A DNA stretch of 34,073 nt, from positions 1-34,073 of the forward strand of contig CAKKRO010000024.1 of NCBI GenBank assembly GCA_919902625.1, written 5' to 3'. Position numbers and translations under genes: made by a program. The stretch comes from Nitrosomonadaceae bacterium (lineage in GTDB: Bacteria > Pseudomonadota > Gammaproteobacteria > Burkholderiales > Nitrosomonadaceae). The notes beneath the pieces are model-generated. The model did not search any database and was not told the origin of the DNA. It was given only the letters and a program-made list of their open reading frames with translations. Below, piece after piece: positions 15,161 through 25,538 of the stretch (positions are counted from its first letter, which is position 1; each line of letters begins with the position of its first letter).

Positions 15161-16468
15161 TTATAGTAAAGCCAAGCGCATATCTGTTAACACTTCCACC
15201 AGATGGGTGGTAAAGCGTGCTGCAGTTGCGCCATCAATGACCCGGTGATCATAGGACAATGACAGAGGCAGCATTAAACGCGGAACAAATTGATTTTCCC
15301 GATAAACAGCTTTAATGCTTGCCTTTGAAATACCCAAAATAGCCACTTCTGGCGCATTGATAATGGGAGTAAAAGCGGTCCCGCCAATTCCACCCAGACT
15401 GGAAATAGTGAAACTTGCACCTTGCATATCCGTTGGTTTTAATTTACCTTCACGCGCCAGCAAAGAAAGTTTAGCCAATTCCTCAGCTATGGTGATTATT
15501 CCTTTCTGATCAACATCCTTAATAACAGGAACAACCAATCCGTTCATCGTATCAACCGCAAAACCAATATGATAAAAGTGCTTAATAATCAGATTGGCTT
15601 CTCCATCAGCACCACTATCCAGCGAAGCGTTAAACTCCGGAAATTTTTTCAGAGGCGCAATGAGTGCTTTCATCAAAAAGGCCAATAATGTCAGCTTTAC
15701 TTTATTTTCCTTATCAATCTCATTGGATTCCTTTCGCAAGGCCTCTAAATCAGTAATATCCGCTTCATCAAATTGAGTGACATGCGGAATCATCACCCAA
15801 TTCCGGTGCAGATTCGCACCAGAAATTTGCTTAATGCGTGTTAAAGGTTTTAGCTCAATCGGGCCAAATTTCGCAAAATTGACTTGTGGCCAGGGCAATA
15901 GATTAAGTACCGATCCAACGCCACCACCTTGAGATTTTGATAATTCAGCTTTCACATAGGCCTGAACGTCTTCTTTAAGAATACGATGTTTAGGTCCGCT
16001 TCCCGTGATCAGATCCAGATTTACACCAAGCTCGCGCGCAAAGCGGCGAATCGACGGACTGGCATGTGCCTTGGACAACGGGGTTCCTTCAACGGATCCA
16101 TTACGTTGTGGTAATTTTTGTATCGATTGTGCAGAAATTTGTTTTACTTCGGCTTCGGGAGGAATCGCGCCTTTCCTGATGAGTTCATCTGCAGAAACTT
16201 GAGTTGAGGTTTCCGTATGATCCTTGTCCGAGGTTTCAATGACTAAAACTAAGGTGCCTTGTGAAACTTTATCTCCAGGTTTAACTAATACTTCCTTGAT
16301 TAAACCGGAATAAGGAGACGGTATTTCTATGGTCGCTTTATCGGATTCTAACGATACCAATGAATCTTCAGTTTTAACTTCATCGCCCGCTTTTACCAGT
16401 ACTTCGATAACCGGAACATCTTTAAAATCACCAATATCAGGAATTACTACTTGTTTTAATTCAGCCAC
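15161..16468 (-). CDS. aceF: Pyruvate dehydrogenase E2, dihydrolipoamide acetyltransferase
   Basis: 435 aa, GTG start with AAGGAAAG in front. One lipoyl domain (1-75, lipoyl lysine K44 in ESDKATIEIP), a flexible linker, the E3/E1-binding peripheral domain (SPSIRRFARELGVNL ... RILKEDVQAYV, ~133-170) and the catalytic domain ending with YDHRVIDGATAARF, where the His and Asp are catalytic. Many relatives carry two or three lipoyl domains; this one has a single domain. It transfers the acetyl group to CoA. It follows aceE by 86 bases. No lpd (E3) gene follows; nadD is next. Confidence 0.95.
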   Translation of the reverse strand: MAELKQVVIPDIGDFKDVPVIEVLVKAGDEVKTEDSLVSLESDKATIEIPSPYSGLIKEVLVKPGDKVSQGTLVLVIETSDKDHTETSTQVSADELIRKGAIPPEAEVKQISAQSIQKLPQRNGSVEGTPLSKAHASPSIRRFARELGVNLDLITGSGPKHRILKEDVQAYVKAELSKSQGGGVGSVLNLLPWPQVNFAKFGPIELKPLTRIKQISGANLHRNWVMIPHVTQFDEADITDLEALRKESNEIDKENKVKLTLLAFLMKALIAPLKKFPEFNASLDSGADGEANLIIKHFYHIGFAVDTMNGLVVPVIKDVDQKGIITIAEELAKLSLLAREGKLKPTDMQGASFTISSLGGIGGTAFTPIINAPEVAILGISKASIKAVYRENQFVPRLMLPLSLSYDHRVIDGATAARFTTHLVEVLTDMRLALL

Positions 16469-16554
16469 AGGCTTTCCTTAAATTGCTTCGATATAAAAGA
16501 CAATGATGTGATCATCTTACTCAGGCTATAGATTCTATTAATGATAGCCGATGA

Positions 16555-19215
16555 CTAAACAGTCACTGGATTAGGCTTCTCTGGATCAATGCCATATTTT
16601 TGTATCGCCTGCACGACCTGTTGATTTGGAATTTTTCCCTCCTCAGCCAGTGCCTTGAGTGTTGCAACGGTAATATAAAATCGATCCACTTCAAAGAAAC
16701 GGCGCAATTTCTCGCGGGTATCAGAACGCCCAAAACCATCCGTTCCCAAAACACGATATTTGCCAGGAATAAATTCACGGATTTGATCAGCATAAATTTT
16801 CATATAATCGGTGGATGCCACCACAGGCCCTTCTCGACCTTTGAAACAATTTTCCACATGAGAGGCCTTGGCGGGTTGATCAGGATGCAGCATATTCCAA
16901 CGAGCCACACTCAATGCCTCGCGCCTTAATTCATTAAAGCTGGTCACGCTCCAGATATCTGCATTCACGTTATATTCTGTTTTGAGTATCCCTGCAGCGG
17001 CAATCACTTCGCGCAGAATGGTACCGGCGCCCAGCAACTGCACATGTGGCTCACTGCTGCTTATACTGCCCTCGCTGAATAAATACATGCCTTTCAGGAT
17101 GTCTTTTTCAGCGCCAGCCGGCATTTCAGGGTGTGAGTAGTTTTCATTCATTACAGTAATGTAATAATAGATATCTTCCTGCTCCTGATACATGCGGCGC
17201 AATCCGTCCTGAATGATGACGGCCAGTTCATATGCAAATGCCGGATCATACGATATACAATTGGGAATCGTTGAAGCGACCACATGACTGTGCCCATCTT
17301 CATGCTGCAATCCCTCTCCGTTCAAGGTGGTACGTCCAGCCGTCCCTCCCAGCAAAAAGCCACGGCAGCGCATATCCCCGGCAGCCCAGGCCAAATCGCC
17401 AATACGCTGAAATCCGAACATGGAATAAAATATAAAAAATGGAATCATCTGAACGCCGTGGGTACTATAGGCTGTTGCCGCAGCGATCCAGGATGACATG
17501 GCGCCTGCTTCATTAATACCTTCCTGCAAAATCTGCCCGTGTTTGTCTTCCTTGTAATACATTAGCTGGTCGGCATCCTGAGGTGTATACAATTGGCCGA
17601 CAGATGACCAGATACCCAACTGACGAAACATGCCCTCCATGCCAAAGGTACGTGATTCATCGGCGACGATCGGAACAATATGCCTGCCAATTTGCTTGTC
17701 TTTAACCAAGACGTTCAGAATACGCACAAAAGCCATGGTCGTTGAGGATTCATGGCCTTCCCCACTGGCTTTCAGCAGCGCTTCAAAAGCTGACAAGGGC
17801 GGTATCTGCAATGCCTGAGCACTTGTCTTACGACGATGAAAGGTACCCCCCAATGCTTTGCGGCGTTCTTGCATATAAGTAAATTCAGGTGAATCTTTTG
17901 CCAAGGTGAGATAAGGCACTTCATCAATTTTGTCATCTGGAATTTCCAGGCCAAAACGATTGCGAAAAGCTTTTAATGAAGTTGTTCCCATCTTTTTCTG
18001 TTGATGCGTAATATTCTGCGCTTCCCCTGCTTCACCCATGCCGTAGCCTTTAATGGTTTTGGCCAGTATCACGGTAGGCTGACCGGTATGCTTAACCGCA
18101 GCCGCATAGGCAGCATAGACTTTATAGGGATCATGCCCGCCCCGGTTCAAACGCCAGATATCATCATCCGACATATTGGCAACCATTTCCAATAATTCCG
18201 GGTATTTACCAAAAAAGTGCTTGCGAACATAAGCGCCATCTCTGGATTTAAAATTCTGGTACTCACCATCAACGCATTCCATCATGCGTTTTTGCAGTAA
18301 CCCCTTCGTATCTTTAGCCAATAATGGATCCCAATAAGAGCCCCAGATAACCTTGATCACATTCCAACCCGCACCACGAAAAGCACCTTCCAGTTCCTGA
18401 ATAATTTTTCCATTTCCCCGCACCGGACCATCCAGACGCTGAAGATTGCAATTCACAACAAAGATTAAATTATCCAGATTCTCACGTGAAGCCAATGGAA
18501 TAGCGCCCAGTGACTCGGGCTCATCCATTTCGCCATCGCCCATAAACGCCCAAATTTTGCGGCCTTCGGTATTGACCAATCCCCGGCTGCCCAGATACTT
18601 CATAAATCGCGCCTGGTAAATGGCCATTAAGGGGCCTAAGCCCATAGAAACCGTAGGAAACTTCCAGAAAGAAGGCATCAACCAAGGATGCGGATAGGAA
18701 GACAAACCGTTGCCGCCTGTTTCCTGACGAAAGTTATCCAGTTGTTCCTGACTTAATTGTCCGAAAAGAAATGCATAGGCATAGACACCAGGGGAAGAAT
18801 GTCCTTGTATATAAACCAAATCCCCACCATGTGCCTCACAAGGAGCATGCCAGAAATGGTTATAGCCGACATCATAGAGCGTCGCAGCGGATGCAAAACT
18901 GGCAATATGACCGCCCACATTGGTCTTTTTGTTGGCGCGTAATACCATCGCCATCGCGTTCCACCGGACATAGGAACGGATACGATGCTCTATCGCATTA
19001 TCACCGGGTGACCGTTCTTCCTTACCGGTCGGGATCGTATTGATATAGGCCGTAGTGGCGCTGTAGGGCAGATAGGCGCCTGAACGGCGGGCCTTCTCAA
19101 TCAGTTTTTCCAGCAAAAAATGAGCACGTTCCCCACCGCCATTTACGAGTACTGAATCCAGCGCGTCCAGCCATTCCTGTGTTTCCTGTGGATCTATATC
19201 AGGTTGCAATTCCAT
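16555..19215 (-). CDS. aceE: Pyruvate dehydrogenase E1 component, homodimeric type
   Basis: 886 aa, essentially the length of E. coli AceE (887). The thiamine diphosphate motif GDGEMDEPES through VVNCNLQ, the N-terminal HFWHAPCEAHGGDLVYIQGHSSPGVYA stretch and LLGGTAGRTTLNGEGLQHEDGHSH are characteristic. It decarboxylates pyruvate and reductively acetylates the lipoyl group of AceF. It forms an operon with aceF downstream; folD lies 36 bases upstream on the same strand and may share the transcript. Confidence 0.97.
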   Translation of the reverse strand: MELQPDIDPQETQEWLDALDSVLVNGGGERAHFLLEKLIEKARRSGAYLPYSATTAYINTIPTGKEERSPGDNAIEHRIRSYVRWNAMAMVLRANKKTNVGGHIASFASAATLYDVGYNHFWHAPCEAHGGDLVYIQGHSSPGVYAYAFLFGQLSQEQLDNFRQETGGNGLSSYPHPWLMPSFWKFPTVSMGLGPLMAIYQARFMKYLGSRGLVNTEGRKIWAFMGDGEMDEPESLGAIPLASRENLDNLIFVVNCNLQRLDGPVRGNGKIIQELEGAFRGAGWNVIKVIWGSYWDPLLAKDTKGLLQKRMMECVDGEYQNFKSRDGAYVRKHFFGKYPELLEMVANMSDDDIWRLNRGGHDPYKVYAAYAAAVKHTGQPTVILAKTIKGYGMGEAGEAQNITHQQKKMGTTSLKAFRNRFGLEIPDDKIDEVPYLTLAKDSPEFTYMQERRKALGGTFHRRKTSAQALQIPPLSAFEALLKASGEGHESSTTMAFVRILNVLVKDKQIGRHIVPIVADESRTFGMEGMFRQLGIWSSVGQLYTPQDADQLMYYKEDKHGQILQEGINEAGAMSSWIAAATAYSTHGVQMIPFFIFYSMFGFQRIGDLAWAAGDMRCRGFLLGGTAGRTTLNGEGLQHEDGHSHVVASTIPNCISYDPAFAYELAVIIQDGLRRMYQEQEDIYYYITVMNENYSHPEMPAGAEKDILKGMYLFSEGSISSSEPHVQLLGAGTILREVIAAAGILKTEYNVNADIWSVTSFNELRREALSVARWNMLHPDQPAKASHVENCFKGREGPVVASTDYMKIYADQIREFIPGKYRVLGTDGFGRSDTREKLRRFFEVDRFYITVATLKALAEEGKIPNQQVVQAIQKYGIDPEKPNPVTV

Positions 19216-19251
19216 ATTCAGGCATACTCATCAAAATTTAACTTATCCATT

Positions 19252-20109
19252 TTAACCGCGGGCTTGCGCACGTTCAGCAGCCAGGATGGTATTACATAGC
19301 AGCATGGTAATAGTCATGGGGCCCACTCCTCCCGGAACCGGAGTAATATAGCCTGCAACATTCTTAACAGACTCATAATCGACATCACCACAGAGCTTTC
19401 CATCAGGCAATCGATTGATACCTACATCAATCACTACGGCGCCAGACTTTACCATTTCAGCAGTAATCATCCGTGGCTTACCAGTCGCCACCACCAGAAT
19501 ATCAGCATTCTTTGTAAACTGAGGCAAATCACGTGTCTTTGAGGTACAAATGGTAACCGTGGCCCCTTGTTCCAGCAACATCAATGCCATGGGCTTGCCC
19601 ACAATATTGCTACGCCCAACCACTACGGCATGTTGACCTTCAATTGGAATATGATTTCTTTCCAGCATGACCATCACGCCGTAAGGCGTGCAAGGCGAAA
19701 ATATGGTATTCCCGGTGGCTAATGCACCGACATTGTAAAGATGAAAACCATCGACATCTTTCTCAACGGCAATGGAAGTAATGACTCGATTATTCTCAAA
19801 ATGAGAAGGCAGCGGTAACTGAACCAGAATGCCATGAATATGCGGATTCTCATTGAGTGCCTGAATACAATTCAGCACTTCATCCTGCTGTGCATCCGCT
19901 GTAAAACTATGCACTTCTGAGTAAATACCGATTTCACTACAGGCTTTTACCTTATTCCTGACATAGATATCCGATGCGGCATCATTCCCTACTATGATCA
20001 CTGCCAACCCTGGCTTGGTACCTAGCCGGGTCAGCTTCTCAGCGCGCAACTTCCATTCAGCACGCACCAACGCGGCTATTTTTTTGCCATCTATAATCTG
20101 AGCGCTCAT
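19252..20109 (-). CDS. folD: Methylenetetrahydrofolate dehydrogenase / methenyl-THF cyclohydrolase
   Basis: 285 aa, standard length. Active-site Y49 and K53 in [27 protein letters not shown], the Rossmann segment [17 protein letters not shown], and the closing [16 protein letters not shown]. It interconverts methylene- and formyl-tetrahydrofolate with NADP. It stands close to metF, which uses the same methylene-THF, though an unknown gene lies between. Confidence 0.97.
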   Translation of the reverse strand: MSAQIIDGKKIAALVRAEWKLRAEKLTRLGTKPGLAVIIVGNDAASDIYVRNKVKACSEIGIYSEVHSFTADAQQDEVLNCIQALNENPHIHGILVQLPLPSHFENNRVITSIAVEKDVDGFHLYNVGALATGNTIFSPCTPYGVMVMLERNHIPIEGQHAVVVGRSNIVGKPMALMLLEQGATVTICTSKTRDLPQFTKNADILVVATGKPRMITAEMVKSGAVVIDVGINRLPDGKLCGDVDYESVKNVAGYITPVPGGVGPMTITMLLCNTILAAERAQARG

Positions 20110-20201
20110 TTCTGCACTAACAGCCGATTATATAAGTTAATCGGCGTTCTTCGTTTGCACAGGGGAGTCTCAAACATATCCACATAAGTTCATGCTTAAA
20201 A

Positions 20202-20891
20202 TTAATCGGCCTGTTTTGCTTTCTTAATTTTTGTGCGATACAGAAATATGCCGATCAAGAATACCGGTATCACAAAAAGTGCCGCTGAAATAAGCCCGGC
20301 AGCAAGAATTGCAATCGCACTATTCCCTGGCATAAATAATGTCACAAACCAGATTACTATAAAGGCTACCGATAAGCCGCCATAAAGCATGGTTTTTCTA
20401 CCGCGGTCATAAAGCCTCCAGAAGGCGCCGGAAACTTGTGTATCGTCAATATAATGGTCAAAAACCTCTGCCAGACTGTTATCGTCAGGCACAGATTCAT
20501 ATCCGATAGCTACTGCCAGAGCATTGTGATCATCTTCAATCTTGGACATCTTTTTTAGAAACTCAATACGCTTGGCTACCTTGCGTTTTTGCATGCCCTC
20601 TTGTATCAGCAGGGTTCCCAAAGCTGTAAAAGCCAATTCTCGTGCATCATTCGTATTTCCCAGATTCTCGGCAAATTTCCACATAACCCCAAACAAATAA
20701 AGCTGAATGGTCATATCTTTGAACTCAGGCGCAAAATCATAGCCTTTACTTTTGATAAGCTCAAGTTGAACAGCTATCACTTCCTTGCCGTGTTCTATAC
20801 AAGCATCCATTGTTGATCTGTCTGAAGTAACCGTCTTTGGGGTTGATACTTCCGGAGCCGATTTATCCGAATCAGTTTTTGTTTCTTTCAT
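20202..20891 (-). CDS. Unknown protein with a soluble N-terminal part and two C-terminal membrane segments
   Basis: 229 aa, not recognised. Residues 1-27 are polar and probably disordered; 28-165 are helical and charged, with no motif that I know (MDACIEHGKEVIAVQLELI, LGNTNDARELAFTALGTLL). Two hydrophobic segments follow at about 168-187 and 191-218 with a basic tail (KIKKAKQ), so the N-terminus and C-terminus should both face the cytoplasm. It has no signal peptide. It lies between folD and metF, but has its own predicted promoter (20938-20966), so a link with folate is not implied. No homologue or function is claimed. Confidence 0.8.
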   Translation of the reverse strand: MKETKTDSDKSAPEVSTPKTVTSDRSTMDACIEHGKEVIAVQLELIKSKGYDFAPEFKDMTIQLYLFGVMWKFAENLGNTNDARELAFTALGTLLIQEGMQKRKVAKRIEFLKKMSKIEDDHNALAVAIGYESVPDDNSLAEVFDHYIDDTQVSGAFWRLYDRGRKTMLYGGLSVAFIVIWFVTLFMPGNSAIAILAAGLISAALFVIPVFLIGIFLYRTKIKKAKQAD

Positions 20892-20937
20892 CTCAAAACC
20901 TCATGCCTATTTATTTTAATCATGTACATTGATGAGC

Positions 20938-20966
20938 ATTATATACCGGCTTAAGCAATCTGGAAA
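20938..20966 (-). promoter_or_regulatory. Predicted sigma-70 promoter of the 229-aa membrane protein gene
   Basis: On the minus strand, -35 TTTCCA (20961-20966), 17-base spacer, and a perfect -10 TATAAT (20938-20943). The leader to the ATG at 20891 would be about 40 bases. The -35 is weak. Confidence 0.4.
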
Positions 20967-21067
20967 AAGATCATTCCAGTTTAATTACTTATGTCCATAC
21001 CGCTCCAATCTTGATTTCATGATAACCATTCTGCTGATTTGATTAATAAACAACAAATAAACGCAGA

Positions 21068-21934
21068 TTAATCAGTATTTCCTTTGAGATTGAGACGCTG
21101 CCATATGATGGATGTCAGGCTGGCCGAATTTAAAGTATAAAAATGCAATCCTGGCGCCCCTGCTGCTAATAGGCGTTCACAAAGATCCGTCACGATGTCC
21201 AGGCCAAAAGCTTGTATAGAAGCACTATCATCGCTGTAGCCCTCCAGTTTCTTGCGAATCCAGCGGGGAATTTCAGCACCGCAAGTATCTGAAAACCTGA
21301 CCAGTTGGGAGAATTTATTAATCGGCATGATTCCAGGAACAACCGGTATATTCAAACCGGCTGATTCACACGATTCAACAAAATAGTAATAAGCATCAGC
21401 ATTGTAGAAATACTGGGTAATCGCTGAATTAGCCCCCATTTCAATTTTACGCTTGAAATTTTCAAAGTCTGTCTGAGCAGATCGAGCCTGCGGATGATAT
21501 TCAGGGTAGGCCGCCACATCGATATGAAATGAAGATCCAAATTCCTGCCTGATAAAAGCCACCAGTTCACTTGCATAACGAAACTCTCCAGCCTGCGCCA
21601 TGCCCGACGGCAAGTCCCCACGCAGCGCAACGATATGACGGATACCTGCCTGGTAATACTTTTCCAGAATCATTCGAATATTTTGCCGGGTCGATCCGAT
21701 ACAAGAAAGATGCGGCGCCACCACATGCCCTTCAGCTTGAATTTCCAATACTGTTTCAAGTGTCCGCTCACGCGTGGAACCCCCTGCGCCAAAGGTTACA
21801 GAAAAAAACTTGGGGTTACACTGAGCGAGCTGCTTACGTGTTAATCGCAGTTTCTCGACACCTTGCGGAGTCTGGGGCGGGAAAAGTTCGAAGCTAAAAG
21901 CAGGGGGGAATTTTTTTTGTGATTCCATCTTCAC
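21068..21934 (-). CDS. metF: 5,10-methylenetetrahydrofolate reductase
   Basis: 288 aa from GTG at 21934; an ATG two codons on (21928) is equally possible and would give 286. FAD-dependent TIM barrel with the active-site glutamate in FSFELFPPQT (E16), VTFGAGGSTRERT, LRGDLPSG and the GIMPINKFSQLVRF segment. It makes the methyl-THF used to remethylate homocysteine. It follows ahcY by 122 bases in the metK-ahcY-metF series; no further metE/metH gene is in the window. Confidence 0.96.
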   Translation of the reverse strand: MKMESQKKFPPAFSFELFPPQTPQGVEKLRLTRKQLAQCNPKFFSVTFGAGGSTRERTLETVLEIQAEGHVVAPHLSCIGSTRQNIRMILEKYYQAGIRHIVALRGDLPSGMAQAGEFRYASELVAFIRQEFGSSFHIDVAAYPEYHPQARSAQTDFENFKRKIEMGANSAITQYFYNADAYYYFVESCESAGLNIPVVPGIMPINKFSQLVRFSDTCGAEIPRWIRKKLEGYSDDSASIQAFGLDIVTDLCERLLAAGAPGLHFYTLNSASLTSIIWQRLNLKGNTD

Positions 21935-22056
21935 AAGTCTATCAATCCAGAATTATTGCCATATCCATATAAATCACCTTTGTTTCGCTCAATACAACCT
22001 GTTTAACCCTCTGAATGAAATAAGTTCTCACATTCCCATTCAGAAGGATAGAATGA

Positions 22057-23490
22057 TCAATATCGATACATCTCTGGTTTATAGGGGCCATTCTTATCAA
22101 GATTCAAATAGTTTGCCTGCTCATCCGTCAGTTCAGTGAGTTTTACACCCAACTTTCCAATATGCAGACGGGCAACCTTTTCATCCAGATGTTTTGGTAA
22201 GACATAAACATTCTTTTGATAATTATCTCCATTCTGCCAAAGTTCCATCTGCGCCAGCACCTGGTTGGTAAATGAACTGGACATCACAAAGGAAGGATGA
22301 CCTGTCGCACAACCCAGATTCACCAACCGGCCTTGCGCCAATACGATGATGCGGCGTCCCGTCGGAAATATGACATGATCGACCTGCGGCTTGATATTCT
22401 CCCATGGGTATTTCTGGATTGAGGCGATATCAATTTCAGAATCGAAGTGTCCAATATTACAAACAATCGCCTGATCCTTCATTTTCAGCATATGATCATG
22501 CGTGATTACTCTCAGATTGCCGGTAGCGGTCACAAAAATGTCCGCCTGATCGCAGGCATCATCCATAGTCACCACACGATACCCTTCCATAGCCGCTTGC
22601 AGCGCACAGATCGGATCAATCTCGGTAATCCATACCGTTGCGCCCAGGCCACGTAATGACTGCGCACAGCCCTTGCCGACATCACCATACCCGCAAACCA
22701 ATGCGATTTTTCCCGCGATCATGACATCCGTTGCACGTTTGATGCCATCAACCAGTGACTCTCTGCAACCGTAAAGATTATCAAACTTTGATTTAGTCAC
22801 AGAATCGTTCACATTAAAGGCTGGGAATGGAAGCTCACCATTTTTATGCATTTCATATAAACGATGCACCCCTGTTGTGGTTTCTTCGGTGACACCTCTT
22901 ATCCTGGCAAGGTTCCTTGAATACCAATTGGGCTGAGTAGCCAATTTATTTCGGATCGAGGCAAACAGCACAGTTTCCTCTTCATTGGTGGGATTTGCGA
23001 TCACAGAAGGATCTCTCTCGGCTTTAGTGCCCAGAATCAATAGCAATGTGGCATCACCCCCATCATCCAGAATCATATTGGCACCATCCGGCTGGCCGGC
23101 CACTGTCCATTCAAAGATCTTATGGGCGTATTCCCAGTAGTCTTCCAGAGACTCCCCTTTATAGGCAAATACTGGAATATTCTTGGCTGCAATGGCTGCA
23201 GCGGCATGATCCTGCGTGGAAAAAATATTGCATGAAGCCCAGCGTACTTCCGCGCCTAATGCCACTAATGTTTCGATCAGCACAGCCGTTTGTATCGTCA
23301 TATGTAAAGAACCGGCGATACGCGCACCCGCCAGCGGCTTCTGGCTTGCATATTCTTTACGTAACGCCATCAGACCCGGCATTTCTGTTTCGGCGATAGC
23401 GATCTCTTTACGCCCCCATTCAGCCAATGCAATATCGGCAATCTTATAGTCAGTAAAAAAACCACCCTCTGGATTGAGCACAGCGTTCAT
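22057..23490 (-). CDS. ahcY: S-adenosylhomocysteine hydrolase
   Basis: 477 aa from the ATG at 23490, which has AAGGAGATAATT directly in front. A longer open frame reaches 23583, but that extension runs through the riboswitch and is not protein. Characteristic segments: [46 protein letters not shown], the NAD motif CGYGDVGKG and the C-terminal PYKPEMYRY, whose lysine and tyrosine enter the partner subunit. It splits SAH into adenosine and homocysteine. Controlled by the SAH riboswitch in its leader. Confidence 0.97.
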   Translation of the reverse strand: MNAVLNPEGGFFTDYKIADIALAEWGRKEIAIAETEMPGLMALRKEYASQKPLAGARIAGSLHMTIQTAVLIETLVALGAEVRWASCNIFSTQDHAAAAIAAKNIPVFAYKGESLEDYWEYAHKIFEWTVAGQPDGANMILDDGGDATLLLILGTKAERDPSVIANPTNEEETVLFASIRNKLATQPNWYSRNLARIRGVTEETTTGVHRLYEMHKNGELPFPAFNVNDSVTKSKFDNLYGCRESLVDGIKRATDVMIAGKIALVCGYGDVGKGCAQSLRGLGATVWITEIDPICALQAAMEGYRVVTMDDACDQADIFVTATGNLRVITHDHMLKMKDQAIVCNIGHFDSEIDIASIQKYPWENIKPQVDHVIFPTGRRIIVLAQGRLVNLGCATGHPSFVMSSSFTNQVLAQMELWQNGDNYQKNVYVLPKHLDEKVARLHIGKLGVKLTELTDEQANYLNLDKNGPYKPEMYRY

Positions 23491-23509
23491 AATTATCTCC
23501 TTAAAATAT

Positions 23510-23580
23510 GAACGAGCGCCGTTGTAACCATACCCAATTATGCCGAGCCTCACGGAACAATCCGTTGCAGCGCTCCTCAA
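23510..23580 (-). ncRNA. SAH riboswitch in the ahcY leader
   Basis: On the minus strand the leader reads GAGGAGCGCTGCAACGG, then TTCCGTGAGGCTCGG, and ends with ACAACGGCGCTC, twenty bases before the ahcY ribosome binding site region. These are the hallmark words of the SAH riboswitch (Rfam RF01057): GAGCGC pairs with GCGCTC to close the P1 stem, and ACGG pairs with CCGT in an inner hairpin. The family senses S-adenosylhomocysteine and turns on ahcY when SAH rises. Recognised from memory of the consensus; no covariance search was run. Confidence 0.85.
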
Positions 23581-23640
23581 CATAGTGGAAAAATTCTTTA
23601 ATACCTATTAATGTCGATACCTATTACTAAAACTAAAAAT

Positions 23641-24804
23641 TTATATACCGGCATCAGCACGTAGTTGAGCCGCCTTGTCCGTGGCTTCCCAGGTAAAATC
23701 AGGGTCTTCACGCCCGAAGTGTCCATAGGCTGCCGTCTTGGCGTAAATTGGGCGCAATAAATTCAGCGCATGAATGATACCGCGGGGCCGCAAATCAAAA
23801 TGTCTTTCGATTAACTGAACAATTCTTTCATCAGAAATCCTGCCGGTACCAAAGGTATCGACCATCAATGAAACGGGTCTTGCGACACCAATGGCATAAG
23901 CCACCTGTACTTCACATTTGCTGGCAATCCCGGCAGCCACAATATTCTTGGCCACGTAGCGTCCTGCATAGGTCGCTGATCGATCCACCTTGGAAGGATC
24001 TTTGCCAGAAAAAGCACCACCGCCATGATGTGCCGAGCCACCATAACTATCGACAATAATTTTACGTCCGGTCAACCCGCAATCACCCATCGGGCCGCCC
24101 ACAACAAAACGTCCGGTTGGATTAACCAGATATTTAATCTGATCACTGATCAATTCAGGGGGCAATACGGGTTTAATAATTTCCTCAATCACGGCTTCGG
24201 TCAATGCCTGATGTGAAATATCAGGATCATGCTGGGTTGAGATCACAACCGTTTCAATACGCTGCGGTTTACCATCCCGGTATCGCACCGAAACTTGCGA
24301 TTTGGCATCAGGGCGCAACCATGCCAGTTGCCCTTTTTTCCTCAGTTCCGCTTGGCGTTCCACCAGACGATGCGCATAAAAAATGGGCATTGGCATCAAT
24401 TGCGGCGTCTCGTCGCAAGCAAAACCAAACATAAGCCCTTGATCACCGGCTCCTTGCTCCATTTCTTCTTCTTTGGTGCGATTAACCCCCTGAGCAATAT
24501 CAGGGGATTGTTTGTTGAAAGCCGTTAAAACAGCACAGGTGGTAGAATCAAAGCCGATATTGGAACTGGTATAACCAATTTTTCTTACTGTTTCACGCGC
24601 AATAATGTTGTAGTCGACGGAAGCATTCGTTGTTATCTCTCCCGATAACACAATTAAACCGGTGCTGCATAATGTCTCGCAGGCAACTCTTGCGTTGGCA
24701 TCCTGGCTCAGGATCGCATCCAGAACAGCATCGGAAATTTGATCAGCAACCTTATCAGGGTGGCCTTCGGAAACAGATTCGGAAGTAAAAAGATATTCAC
24801 TCAT
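23641..24804 (-). CDS. metK: S-adenosylmethionine synthetase
   Basis: 387 aa, standard length. [21 protein letters not shown] (GHPDK at 14-18), the [10 protein letters not shown] at 118-127 and [36 protein letters not shown] show the complete MetK. It makes SAM from methionine and ATP. First gene of the metK-ahcY-metF series; divergent from the GNAT gene across 140 bases. Confidence 0.97.
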   Translation of the reverse strand: MSEYLFTSESVSEGHPDKVADQISDAVLDAILSQDANARVACETLCSTGLIVLSGEITTNASVDYNIIARETVRKIGYTSSNIGFDSTTCAVLTAFNKQSPDIAQGVNRTKEEEMEQGAGDQGLMFGFACDETPQLMPMPIFYAHRLVERQAELRKKGQLAWLRPDAKSQVSVRYRDGKPQRIETVVISTQHDPDISHQALTEAVIEEIIKPVLPPELISDQIKYLVNPTGRFVVGGPMGDCGLTGRKIIVDSYGGSAHHGGGAFSGKDPSKVDRSATYAGRYVAKNIVAAGIASKCEVQVAYAIGVARPVSLMVDTFGTGRISDERIVQLIERHFDLRPRGIIHALNLLRPIYAKTAAYGHFGREDPDFTWEATDKAAQLRADAGI

Positions 24805-24859
24805 AGTTTAATCAATTAAAATTGTGAAAAGCGGCTAAGTATACCCGATTGTGTTTTTT

Positions 24860-24889
24860 ATAATAGATTGGGCTAATCACAATTTTCAA
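24860..24889 (-). promoter_or_regulatory. Predicted sigma-70 promoter of metK
   Basis: On the minus strand, -35 TTGAAA (24884-24889), 18-base spacer, -10 TATTAT (24860-24865), leaving a leader of about 50 bases before the metK ATG. No SAM riboswitch-like structure was recognised in that leader. Confidence 0.45.
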
Positions 24890-24944
24890 TATTTATCCGA
24901 AAATTTGCACTATTATTGTTTCTGTAATCGGAATTACGCTATCA

Positions 24945-25535
24945 ATGGATCCGCTCGTGAAATATTATTCCGCACCCTCGGTACCTGCTTGTACTCCAGA
25001 TCCAGGTCTTAACGACATGATACTCAGCATATTATCTTTGACAATGTCCGATACACATGCCCTATCAACCCTGGCTGAGAGAATTTGGCATCATCATTAT
25101 GATGGCATCATTTCACTTGAGCAGATCGACTATATGCTGGCACAGCGCTATCATCCCCTATTGATACAACAGCAAATATTAAATCAAGACATTTGGTGGA
25201 GAAAACTGGTTCTGGACGAAATGATGATTGGTTTTTCTTGCTGTATACGCACGGGCAAACCGGATGAACTTAAAATTGACAAACTTTATATCCATTGTGA
25301 TTACCAGCGCAAAGGTTATGGAATGCTGCTGGTTGCCGATGCGGTTGAGACAATGCGCGAAAATAACCTGCGATCACTTGTCCTGACGGTCAATAAGCGT
25401 AACCATACTGCCATTTCCGCCTACCAACGGTATGGATTTGAAATCACAGGGGATAGCATTGTGGATATCGGAGGCGGGTTTATCATGAATGATTATTTGA
25501 TGACGATGACTGATTTCACTCGCTGGCGGAAATAA
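24945..25535 (+). CDS. GNAT-family N-acetyltransferase
   Basis: 196 aa from the first ATG; ATGs at 25017 and 25044 would give 172 or 163 aa and suit the usual GNAT length better. The acetyl-CoA loop YQRKGYG lies at 120-126, preceded by the strand LKIDKLYIHCD and followed by LRSLVLTVNKRNHTAISAYQRYGFEI, typical motif B. The substrate is unknown. The stop is only three bases before the dapF ATG, so it is the first gene of a GNAT-dapF-DUF484-xerC operon, though it need not act in that pathway. Confidence 0.85.
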   Translation: MDPLVKYYSAPSVPACTPDPGLNDMILSILSLTMSDTHALSTLAERIWHHHYDGIISLEQIDYMLAQRYHPLLIQQQILNQDIWWRKLVLDEMMIGFSCCIRTGKPDELKIDKLYIHCDYQRKGYGMLLVADAVETMRENNLRSLVLTVNKRNHTAISAYQRYGFEITGDSIVDIGGGFIMNDYLMTMTDFTRWRK

Positions 25536-25538
25536 CCG

